Origin: Vicia villosa
Lineage: Eukaryota > Streptophyta > Magnoliopsida > Fabales > Fabaceae
Direction of reading: 5' to 3'
DNA length: 64,000 nt
Assembly: GCF_029867415.1 (NCBI RefSeq)
Contig: NW_026705571.1
Coordinates: 524,451 to 588,450, forward strand
Shown: one piece after another, positions 34,462-45,036 of the stretch
Layout: each line of letters begins with the position of its first letter
Position numbering within the stretch: the first letter of the stretch is position 1
Program-made: the position numbers and the translations under genes
Notes under the pieces: model-generated
The model's input: the letters and a program-made list of their open reading frames with translations, nothing else
Told to the model about the DNA's origin: nothing
Database searches by the model: none

Positions 34462-37400
34462 ATGTCGTTTCAAGATTCATCATTGACTCCTCCAACAATG
34501 GTGGATGATCTTATTGATATTGAGTTGTTGCTTGGTGACATCGGGGAAGAGGAGACAACGGATGGAGGTAATTTAGAGATTGGTGAGTTGATGGATATGG
34601 AGGTTCCAGTTCCGAGTGATACAAATACTCAAACCAACCCCACTGATAATACTACTACTCAGACCCCTACTCAAAATACTACAAACACAAACACTGATGC
34701 TTCAACCCCTCAAGTTGCCGCCCAAGCTCAGAGTTCCCAGAGTCAGAGAAATGCTGATGGTAGAGCTCCTCGTCCCAAAAAATCTGCTGTTCATTCTGAA
34801 ATGGTGCTGATTGTAGGTCCAGATGGCATTAAGAAGTGGAAGTGCAGATGGTGTGGAAAGCTTTACACATATGATGCAAAGTGGAAGAGTACCTCTAATG
34901 GTAAGAAACATTTAGATGCTTGTATTCAGAGAAGGTTAAGGTTGAAAGGAAATAATGAGAAAGAGTTTGCTCAGTCTAGATTAAACATAGGTGATAATAC
35001 TCCTAGTTTAGCTACTTGGACATATAATCATGCTAGGGTTAGAGAAATTGCAGCACACATGATTCTAGGTCATGTATTTCCTTTTTCTGTTATGGAAGGT
35101 GTTATTTTTAATGAGTTTCTAAAAGAGATTTATCCATGGTACAAAAAGATTACTAGGCAACAGGTTAAGTTTGATTGTGAGACATTTTATGAGGCTGAGA
35201 GAATTAAAATGAAAAGGTCTATGGCTTTGATTAATAGGGTCAGTCTCACCACTGACTTGTGGTGGTCTGGTGAACAGAGGATAGGCTATATGACTGTGAC
35301 TAGTTATTTCATTGATTCAAAATGGCAGCTTCATAAAAGAGTTTTATCTTTTAAGAATGTGCCACCACCACATTCTGGAGAGGTTTTGTGCAGGGAATTG
35401 ATAAAGGTAATGGATGATTGGGGAATAAAGGATAAGGTAGCATCTATTTCTGTTGATAATGCCAGTGCCAATGATAATTGCATTGCTAGGTTGAAGAGGG
35501 ATTATTCTGGTAGGAGAAATTTACCCTTAGGTGGTAAGTTATTTCATGTAAGGTGTTGTGCACACATCTTAAATCTGTTGGTGCAGGATGGGCTTGATAT
35601 GATTAAGGTGTCTGTTGATAAGATAAGAAATGGTGTCAAATACTTGCTCAATTCTGAAACAAGATGCAAATCATTCAAAAAGATTGTTGATGAGTTGCAA
35701 CTTGAAGGCAGAATGCAAGTGTTGGATACAAAGACTAGGTGGAACTCAACTTGGTTGATATTGTCTACTGCATACCATTACAGAGAAGTGTGGCCTAGAT
35801 ATGCTGAGGAAAATGGTGCATTTCTCAGTTTTTTGCCTGATGCAAATGATTGGGAAGATGTTCATAATATTTGCAAGTTTTTGGAGGTTTTTGCTGATGT
35901 GACATCAATTATTAGTGGCACATCTTACCCTACTGCTAATCTGTTTTTGTCTGAGCTTTACAGAGTGAAGGTTTTACTTGATAATCCTTCAAGAATCTCA
36001 CATAATCCTCAGTTGCAGGCCCTTGCTAGTGAAATGAAGTTGAAATATGACAAGTATTGGTCAGAGTCCAATACATTGATTTCTATTGGTGCAGTTCTTG
36101 ATCCAAGGTATGAACATCTTAGCCTATGATGTATGATTATTATCTGAGGCATGATTAAAATTCTCTGATCTTGATATGAATGATTATTATCTGATGCATG
36201 ATTGGTATCCTGTTATTGATATGTATAGTAGTGAGTTGTGACTTAATTGTATCTTATTAAGTTGCCTTGCTGCTGGTTGTGGTTTAATAGTGCCTACTGC
36301 CTGCCTATGATGTAATCTTTTCTGGAATTGTATGAATTATTTATGATTACCTGAGGCATATGATGGATCCTGTAATCCTGTTCTTGATAGGCTCATTTAA
36401 GTTGCCTTGCTGGTTGTGGACTTGTGGTTTAATAGTGCCTATGATGAAATCTTTTCTTGAATTGTATGAATTATGAATTATGATTACCTGAGGCCTATGA
36501 TGGATTGTTTTGTTGATATGCATATTAGTGAGTTGTGACTTAATAGTGCCTATTTTCTCATTTAAGTTGCCTTGCTAGTTGTGGTTTAATAGTGCCTATG
36601 ATGACATGTTTTCTTGATCTGTATTATTAGAATTCAAGATTCTGAGGCCTATTCTGTTACCTCTTGGTGACTTTAGTTGGGTTTGTGGCCTATTCTGTTA
36701 CCTCATTAGTTGTTAATGCTGCCAATGATGAACAATAATTCTGAGGTCATTAATTGTTAATGTTGCCTTTCCTAATGAATTATTCTGAGGCCATTGTTGT
36801 TACCTTATGCTTTATTTTATGCAATAGGTATAAGATGATCTTCATCAAATGGGTATACCCCTTTTTGTATCCAAATCCCACTCAATCAAATACATATCAA
36901 CAACAGTTGTCTGAAAATTTAAGTACCCTCTTCCAATTGTATCAAGATTCCTATGGAACCAATGATGCAACTACCCCTACTGCTGCATCTGAATCTCCAG
37001 AAGTAGGATTTACTTCTGGATTGGGAAGGAGGAACTTTGAAATGTTTTTAGAAACTGTTGTGGGTAATAATTCCAAATCTGACCTTGAATTATATTTTGA
37101 GGAGCCTCCTTTGAAAGTTCCCCCTAATGCTAAATTTGATGTTTTAACTTGGTGGATGGGAAATGAGGCCAAATATCCCGTTCTTAGTAAATTGGCAAAG
37201 GATATCCTAACTGTTCTAGTTACTACTGTTGCTTCAGAAGCAACTTTTAGTGTTGGGAAAAGGATTATTGATCCGAAAAGATCTTCTATGAAAACTAAGA
37301 CAGTTGAAATGGTGCTTTGTGGAGGTGATTGGGTGAAGGAGAAATATGGAATAAAGAAGGGGTGCACTGCTTCTATTGTAAGTTTATTTTTCATGTCTTC

Positions 37401-37551
37401 TTTCAATTCTAACTAATAGATGTTTATTATTATTCTATCTTAACTAATACTTTTCAAATTTGTGTTGTAGCTTGAGGAGCCACAAGATGAACCTTTGACA
37501 TATCATTTTGGTGAAGATTTGGGTGTTTCATTTACTGCTGCTGCAACTTGA
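34462..37551 (+). CDS. hAT transposase (BED zinc finger, RNase-H-like core, dimerisation domain), three exons
   Basis: Predicted exons 34462-36107, 36828-37377 and 37471-37551 join in phase to 758 aa. Residues ~1-110 are acidic and Thr/Gln-rich; the BED zinc finger follows (WKCRWCGKLYTYDAKWKSTS, then GKKHLDAC, about residues 127-153). The catalytic RNase-H-like domain includes LTTDLWWSGEQRIGYMTVT (first Asp near 272) and SISVDNASANDN (second Asp near 332). The domain continues through LDTKTRWNSTWL to ISIGAVLDPR at the first splice junction, continued as YKMIF. The dimerisation domain is FDVLTWWMGNEAKYPVLSKL to VASEATFSVGKRIIDP. Introns of 720 and 93 nt have GT-AG ends. It catalyses cut-and-paste excision and insertion with 8-bp duplications. 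RICESLEEPER/DAYSLEEPER genes are domesticated relatives, but intact TIRs and TSD here indicate a transposon. Confidence 0.88.
36108..36827 (+). other. Intron 1 of the hAT transposase, carrying internal tandem repeats
   Basis: Donor GATCCAAG|GTATGAAC and acceptor TATGCAATAG|GTATAAG; splicing keeps the frame in the conserved VLDPRYK motif. The intron holds about three diverged direct repeats built on TTAAGTTGCCTTGCT, GTGGTTTAATAGTGCCTA and CTGAGGC (starts near 36258, 36399 and 36560). Confidence 0.8.
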
Positions 37552-38393
37552 AGTTGAATACAATGCCAATGATGAGATTGTTCTGAGGCATTATGAAATG
37601 TAATGATCTTTTGAGTTTCTTTTGACTTATCATTTTGAAATGCTGCTGCTGGTTGTCATTTTGAAACCTCATGTATTTTTGATACAATTATCTTTGGTAG
37701 CCTCTTACCAAAACATCAATATTTGTCTTGGTATATTATATAAGTTGGAATATTATATAAGTGATTATGAAATGCTGCTGCTTGTTAATTTCACATGTAA
37801 AATTTTTAGTTTCATTTCATGTACAGTTTGGAAACCCATAAATAAACATGAAATTTCATTAATTTTTTTTTTGTGTATCGGGTGGTCCGGTTACCCGATC
37901 AACAACAACGGTCCGGTTTCGGTTATTTTATTAAAAAAAGATCTAATTCGGTTCGGTCTTCGGTTATCCGAAATTGTTGGATTGGTTTCGGTCCAAAAAT
38001 TTAACCATCACTGTGCTGGACCAGTCCCGATTTACCCGGATAAGTTTTCGGTCCATGAAGCGGGATATCATTTATCCGGACCGAACCGGACCGATAACAG
38101 CCCTACTGACAAGGTAGTACTACCTGTAAACTCAATTTAAATTCAATCATACATCTGCAAATTCTAATTCAATTTGAAAAGGTCGATTTAGATTTGACAC
38201 CATTACTAGCATTAGAAATCCAATACTCACAATTAGATATATTTTAATAATTATTATCATTTCATCAACGTAATATAAGAAAATTCAATCTCACGTTTTT
38301 CTTAAACTCACCCGTTTTGAACTAATCTACATTCTTTTAAGTTAATATTTATTTATTTTTATTACCAACACATGATTAATAAGTGAATAAAAG

Positions 38394-39276
38394 ACCGAGC
38401 CGATCCAGACTTTTTAGAGATTCGGGACAAATAATCAAAATGAACTCCTAATAAAAAATAGCAACAAACTTTAAATTTTGATTTTTTTTTAAATTAAAGA
38501 TTAATGATTACAAATAAATATAAAAACGAGCAAAGAATTTGATTAATTTGGTTGGTCATTGTTAAACTTGTATTTTCATCTTTTGATTTAAGAATAGATT
38601 AAATTTCTGATTTCAATTCTTAACTTTTAGATATTTGTGAGACATAAATATTCTAACTATATCTTAAAATATTACATGGTTTTATGAAAAAATTTAAAAA
38701 AAATATTAGAAATTATTTTAATTATTTTTTATAAATTAACAGAATCATTTTGACATCTAATTATTTAAATCTTTATCATTAAAGATTATAATATAATTAA
38801 AATCATATAGTTTTTTTAAAACCACATATTCAAAAAATATTTTTTTAAATTATATTATATTTAAGTGATATTTTAAAATTTAAAAAATAATATTATAAGA
38901 TCAATTTTAATAAATAAATAACTTCAAGTCTTTTATTAAAATCCTAAACTACTATAGGTTAAATTGTTGTAGTTTTAAAATAAGAATAAGCTTGAAAGCT
39001 TTATAAGACCAATTTTGTTGTAAAATTAAAAAAATTGAATTGGTAAAATAACAAAGTCAAGTATCAAACCCAAAACATAATACTCAAGTATTTATTGGAA
39101 TTAAACAACAAGATCATCCCCTGAGACATGTTAGCTGCTTTGATTTTTTCTTGAAATATATTATATTTATTATACAATCCTTAAATTTTCAAAGGCCCAA
39201 AACTAAAACTTAAAGGTCCTGTTTTTTGTGAGACCCTGGGCTATGGGTCTGCTTGCGTTGATCCAGGGCCAGCCCT
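38394..39276. mobile_element. Degenerate non-autonomous hAT-like element
   Basis: Flanked by a perfect 8-bp repeat AATAAAAG (38386-38393 and 39277-39284). The right end, inverted, reads AGGGCTGGCCCTGG; the left end ACCGAGCCGATCC is only loosely similar. The interior is AT-rich without coding capacity. Because AATAAAAG is low-complexity, the duplication is weaker evidence than usual. Confidence 0.45.
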
Positions 39277-39282
39277 AATAAA

Positions 39283-39416
<134 letters not shown>

Positions 39417-40184
39417 ATAAAAAATTATTTTTTTAAAGAAAAACTTAGCTTTTTTTTTTAAGAATTTCTTATGTAGCATGTCTAATGGCCTTCCTCATGT
39501 TGTATTAGGTTCAAAAAATGTATCATCGGTCAATGAAAAATCATTTACAGAAGAAATTACATTGGCTCGAGAAAATGTTTGTCTTGTTGTGATTCAAGAG
39601 GAGAGACTATAAGCTAGATCGATTGAGAGGGAAAACAAGTAACATCAAAGTCACAAACTTCTACTGAGGGCGAATGAACAATATGAAACTTGCAAGAAAT
39701 AAGTAGAGAATATCTTGAAAGTGAAAAGTTAATATCCCTTATGTATGAAGAGAATAATAGGGCGAATTCATTGATGCTGATTTTGTCAATGGAAAAGAAT
39801 AATGTTTAAATTCAACCGTTGGATGCCAAAAAGAGGGTCGTATCGCTGAAGTTAGAGAATATGAAGCTTAAGGAACTCTATGATGAGGGTCGCCTTCGGG
39901 GAAACTGGGGAGAAGATTGTGTCTCCTCTACAAAGAATGTCAGATTGTCAAAGTTATATGCTTAAATCCCATGAGGATTTTGTTGGTGTTGGTCCCCCCA
40001 ATATTTTGAAAACAGCATTGCTTAAATCTGACTTATGAACCCCACCCTAAGATCCATCTTGAGACCACGAGTATGGACATATATAAGAACGTCAAAGATG
40101 AAAAAATAGAATATATCAAGATTGTTGGGGCCATGGTTTTTGTATCCAGACATTATTGTCTTTTCATTTATTATTATAGGAAGG
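39417..40184 (+). pseudogene. Unrecognised degenerate coding-like stretch
   Basis: The base composition is less AT-extreme than the neighbours, and short open segments encode Glu/Lys/Asn-rich, coiled-coil-like peptides (for example LLRANEQYETCK near 39660). Stops interrupt every frame. It may be a decayed element ORF; I cannot assign a family. Confidence 0.25.
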
Positions 40185-40192
40185 GTCACAAT

Positions 40193-40470
40193 TAGAGTTG
40201 TCAAATGGGTTGGCCCGACCCAGTCCGCTACGGCCCGGTTGGCCAATATTTTTAAATGGGCTGGTCCGGCCCAATTGCTAAATGGGCCACGTAAAATGAG
40301 CCCGACCCATTTTCCAAAGGCCCATGTGGCCCGATGGGCCAGCCCGGCCCGTATTTCAATATTATATTTAATTTTATTAAAAATATGTAATGGATAAATG
40401 CAACACAAGTACACAACATAAGTAGAGATTCATCATAAACGTATATAAGTGATGTTTAAAATATTTATCC

Positions 40471-40557
<87 letters not shown>

Positions 40558-42244
40558 TACAACAAAATCATCCATGTAAAAGTACAAAGTAACTTAATAT
40601 TATCACTCATACTTATCAAATTTTCTCTCCATCTCACAACAATTTTCTTGACCACATCATCTTGAAAATATATCTTCATCCTCTTTAACTTTTCTTTATC
40701 ACTTGAAAACACATTTATGAAATCATATCTTATCTCAATCTTTTTTCCTCAAAATTTACCAAAATCTTTTTTTAATGGGCTAGCCCGAAGCCTGTTGGTG
40801 CGGTAGAGCGGCAAGCAACAAAAGATTTGGAAATATTTATCCGGGAATTATCGTGTCCACAGAGATTGGTGAGAAGAACTGTCGTTCGACTATCTCGCGT
40901 TCTAAGTTTCATGATTTGGGTGCGGAAAGGTAAATGCTGGAAAAGTAAATAAAAGCAGATAAACAATCTCAATAGTCTAAGAGAAAGAGTTATGGAATTG
41001 TATTTCGTTCTACCCGTCGAATACTTAAATCTGAAGATCTTATCGCTCAACACTCACAATACGCATCAAAATCACCGGGCATCATTCGAGATGCCACATC
41101 GGTGTCCATGTCTGCAACACCGACGAAAGCTCAACTGTACTATTCACATCAGCGATTTCTCCACCGACACAAACAAAACGGAGGCATTAGAATCGATACC
41201 CATTACGATTATTAGTCTTAAATCCATTTATGCAATCTAGAAACTAACAGTTATCATTCCTAATCAAGATCTATGGTGTCCATGTCTGCAACAACACAAA
41301 TCCAGAGCATTTAAGCAAAAAGATCAAGAACAACAACAATGATGATTTGTAAAGCAAATATATAAACGATCCCAAGATCGGCAAATGTACATACAATAAG
41401 AGTAGAAATATACATACAACACCCACCATCGAAATGAAACATAGGGAAGAAAGAAGATGAACCGGAAAAATATCACCGTTACAATGAAATCGAGACAGAT
41501 CCATGATTAATCCACATGATGTAGAATCCAATGGTGTTTCCTAAACCTCTAAACTACCAAAAATGGATCAGAGCTCAACTTGTCAAAGAAGAGATGATAA
41601 AAACCTAGAAAAATCTGTTCTAAGCTATTTATACAAAACTGATTTATGCACAGCGCGCGACGCGCCCTCCAGCGTGCATAGCGCGCTCTCATTTATGTAC
41701 CAAACCGCCCTAACGCGCGAAGCGCCCTAAAAACCGCGCGACGCGCCCAAACTTCTGTCAGCTTTTGTTCTTCAAACTCAAAGCCCGCGACGCGCCCTCC
41801 AGAGCGCGTAGCGCGCTGCACCAGAACAGCAGAATTATTTCCTCTTTGCTCTCGCAGCCGTGTCTTCGACACTTTATTCCTCAAGGCTCCAAAAACGCAA
41901 GAATACCTATAAAAATACAACAAAACTATCAAACGGTATAAAAGTGTATGAAAATACAAGTATTCGTAAAGTAAACGCAATTACACAAAAACGGGGAATT
42001 ATTCAATCGGTATTAACAAAAAGCGTCGATAAGTGCCTCTATTTACATACACAAAATAACTACAATTTGGCACTTAACAAAGCCCGCTTGGCCCGGCCCG
42101 ACGCAGCCCATAAAAAACATAGGCCCGATGAGCTGGCCCAAAAAGATAGGGTCGTGTTTTTTAAGGTATTTTGCAGCCTGACCCGCGCTAAATTGTTGGG
42201 CTTATGGACCGGCCCGATGGGCCGAGCCCATTTTGACAACTCTA
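40193..42244. mobile_element. Non-autonomous hAT element carrying a nested solo LTR
   Basis: Perfect 8-bp duplication GTCACAAT (40185-40192 and 42245-42252). Left end TAGAGTTGTCAAATGGGTTG and inverted right end TAGAGTTGTCAAAATGGGCT. Subterminal GGCCCG words are dense on both sides. Without the nested LTR and its duplication it would be about 760 bp. No transposase. It contains an (AT)n tract at 40475-40554. Confidence 0.88.
40793..42079 (-). repeat. Solo LTR of an Athila-type element (1287 bp, TSD AAGCC)
   Basis: TGTTGGTGCGG...GCACTTAACA with 5-bp duplications AAGCC at 40788-40792 and 42080-42084. No internal region remains, so this is the product of LTR-LTR recombination. It shares the TCCACAG-GATTGG motif (40857), CCATGTCTGCAA and GCGCGC-rich blocks (41650-41820) with the Athila LTR at 6673-7842, which suggests a related lineage and the same orientation. 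Confidence 0.85.
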
Positions 42245-42949
42245 GTCACAATGCTTACTTTTATTTTCTAATATATTGTTTGTTCTGGTGGGAAAACTTC
42301 ACCTTATTTTGAAAGGTGCCTACTTTGTTACCCACCAAAAAATAAAGGGTAAGTTTACCCATCTTATTTGTCATAAATGTATTGGTTAAGAGATTTGTCA
42401 CTTATTATTAAAATTAATGCTTTGTTTGGATTAGAAATAAAAGTGATAGGAAAGAAAATGGAAGGAAGGAAAGTTGTAGGAATGAAAGTGAGATGATTTT
42501 TTAATTGTTTGGTATAAATGAAAGTGAAAGGAAAGAAAGATGAACAAATGATAAGAGAAAAATTCTATATTTAGTAAATGACATTAATATTCCTGTTTAG
42601 TATAAAAAATTGATTAAAGTATCAATAAATATTTTAATACATATAAAGTAATCTACAAATAAACAATATTTATTTTTGGGTCTTGCTAACAAGTGCCCTT
42701 AGGGCAATGGTTAAGCATTCCAAAAAAAGAAAATATTTTATAGAAAATTTAATATTTCAGTTTTTGAGTCATTAAATACGCAGATTACCGAGATAAATTT
42801 ACTATTTTTAAAGTCTTAACCATTTCCCTGAGGGCACTGGTTAGCATTTCTCCTTTATTTTTTTAATATATATATAAACAAACTACATAAAATAGATGAT
42901 TTACGTAAATAAAAAAATAAAATAGAAAGAAATTTTTTATATTAGTTTA

Positions 42950-44639
42950 TATTGAAGTATTAGAATGAAAATGTAAAAGATGGAAAGGAAAATGTGATAA
43001 GAAAAACACACTAACTGTTTCTTTTATTTTTCAGTTAGTTAGTTACTCTAGGGTTTGATTGTGTGCAGCACATACACACTCCTTATGATTCAGCTCCTAG
43101 AATGTATATATAGCTCAGTGTGTTCACCATAAAGAGTAATGAGAATCCACCTTTCTTCACTTACATGTTCATGTTAAAATCTCTTAATATGGTATCAGTT
43201 TTACATCCATGAACAAATTCTCATTCTCCTTCTTCTTCATTGCTTTTGATCATATTGCTTCTTTGATGCATCATTTCATCAACTCTGCTTGCGATCTTGT
43301 TCTTATTTTGGATCGTTTTGCACTGTGATTATGCAAAGTTTTCTTTCCTTTCTGTTGCGATCTTCATTGTTGAAGATCTTCATTTTCTTCCTTCTGTCAT
43401 TTTTTGTTGCAGACTCTTGATGTTTCCTCATCGATCCAATCATGCCACCGCGCGTAGCTCCTAATCATCAACTCGATCTAGATTCTATCTACTACATTCA
43501 CCCAAGTGAAGGTCCTAATTCTGTAAGCATCAATCCCAAGCTTGATGGCTCCAATTATCTTTCTTGGAGAAAATCATGCAACGTGCCTTGGGAGCCAAGA
43601 ACAAGGGAAAGTTTGTTAATGGTTCCATGAAAATTCCTCCCGATGATGATCTTAACTATCCACAATGGGAAAGTTTATTGGAATATTCTGAATTTCTTGA
43701 GTCCAAACCAGTTACCACTCCATTAGATCCTGCAGTGAAATTGCACCAAGATTCTAGTCTACCATATTATGACATCCCTTCCTATCGAAGACTTGTAGGT
43801 ATACTATTGTACCTCAATGCTACTCGACCTGGCATCACATTCTGCACCCAACAACTAAGTCAATTCCTTGCTAGTCCTACAGTTACACATTTTAATACAA
43901 CATGCAGAATTTTGCGCTATCTCAAAACTTTCCCAGCTCGAGGAATTTTCTTTCCACGAGATTCAAGCCTACAATTGAATGGATATTATGATGCTGACTG
44001 TTCGGGTTGCTTAGATACCAGAAGATCAGTATCAGGACAATGTTTTTTTCTTGGAAGATCTCTCATTTCTTGGCGCACTAAGAAACAACTCATAGTTTCT
44101 CTCTCTTCTTCAGAGGCAGAATATAGAGCTCTTATTGCAGCCACATGTGAAGTTCAATGGCTCCTCTACCTCATGAAGGATCTTCATGTCACATGTTCCA
44201 GAAAGGACGAAACACTTGGAGATAGATTGTCACATCGTTCGGGAAAAACAAATCAAGGGAATCTTAAAGCTGCTGCCTGTAAAATCTAAAGAACAACTTG
44301 CTGACTTGTTCACCAAGTCACCACACTCCCAACCTTTCAATGAACTATTGCTCAAGTTGAAGACGTTAGATATCTACCATCCTTCACCTTGTGGAGGGAT
44401 ATTGAAGTATGAGAATGAAAATGTAAAAGATGGAAAGGAAAATGTGATAAGAAAAACACACTAACTATTTCTGTTATTTTTCAGTTAGTTAGTTACTCTA
44501 AGGTTTAGTTGTGTGCAGCACATACACACTCCTTATGATGCAGCTCCTAGAATGTATATATAGCTCACTGTGTTCACCATAAAAAGTAATGAGAATCCAC
44601 CTTTCTTCACTTACATGTTCATGTTGAAATCTCTTAATA
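42950..44639 (+). mobile_element. Internally deleted Ty1/copia element (1690 bp, TSD GTTTA)
   Basis: Two 240-bp LTRs (42950-43189 and 44400-44639) differ at roughly 10 positions by eye. They are flanked by GTTTA (42945-42949 and 44640-44644). Termini are TATTGAAG...CTTAATA instead of TG...CA. The PBS TGGTATCAG at 43190 matches initiator-Met tRNA use, and a purine-rich GTGGAGGGA tract precedes the 3' LTR. Only the start of gag and the RNase H end remain, so it cannot move without help. Confidence 0.9.
43442..44370 (+). pseudogene. Fused gag/RNase H remnant of the deleted copia element
   Basis: The ATG at 43442 opens copia gag (SINPKLDGSNYLSWRKS). A frameshift near 43580 moves to the frame reading RALGAKNKGKFVNGS. 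At about 43675-43690 the sequence jumps directly to the RT/RNase H boundary (SKPVTTPLDPAVKL), losing protease, integrase and most of RT. RNase H motifs DADCSGCLDTRRSVSGQC and SLSSSEAEYRAL follow. A second deletion/frameshift near 44195 leads into ERTKHLEIDCHIVREK and the family C-terminus. Confidence 0.8.
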
Positions 44640-45036
44640 GTTTAAAAAACAATATATTAATGGAAGCACCTTTGTCTTTGTGAACAAAACATAAGGTTAT
44701 TATAGTCTTTATGAACAAAATGTGTGTTTTTTCACACTTTCCTTTTATTTAATAGTAGTTTTTTTCCTTTCTCACTGTTCATAAAGTCACAAATAGTGGA
44801 GAAATCTCGTAATTTGAACTTTATTTCCTTCTTCATTTTTCTCTAATACATTCATTACAAACAAACATAGTGTAAATATTATAATATACAATTGTAGCAA
44901 TAAATTTTTGGTAATTACACATTTACTCTACTTGAATGCATTGATTGTGCACAACTTCATATGAGTATTTTTTTTTTGACAGCAACAAACTTAACGACTT
45001 TCATTCCTTAAAAAATGATCAATATAAAGAGGTACC

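Larger units (their letters stand above)
33618..38105 (+). mobile_element. Complete, apparently autonomous hAT transposon (4488 bp)
   Basis: Flanked by a perfect 8-bp duplication CTGACAAG (33610-33617 and 38106-38113). Terminal inverted repeats TAGGGCTGT...ACAGCCCTA. Both subterminal regions are rich in CCGG/CGGTTC words (33640-33780 and 37880-38100), as expected of transposase-binding subterminal repeats. Inside lies one spliced transposase gene with no visible lesion. This is the structure of a functional hAT element. Confidence 0.92.
42415..44875. mobile_element. Probable PIF/Harbinger-like MITE split by a copia insertion
   Basis: The left part begins near ATGCTTTGTTTGGATTAG and the right part ends with the inverted CTATGTTTGTTTGTAATG (about 44873). 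The arms are rich in GGAAAG/CTTTCC. The small copia element with duplicated GTTTA interrupts it at 42949/44640. End coordinates are approximate; no clean TTA/TAA duplication was found. Confidence 0.45.
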
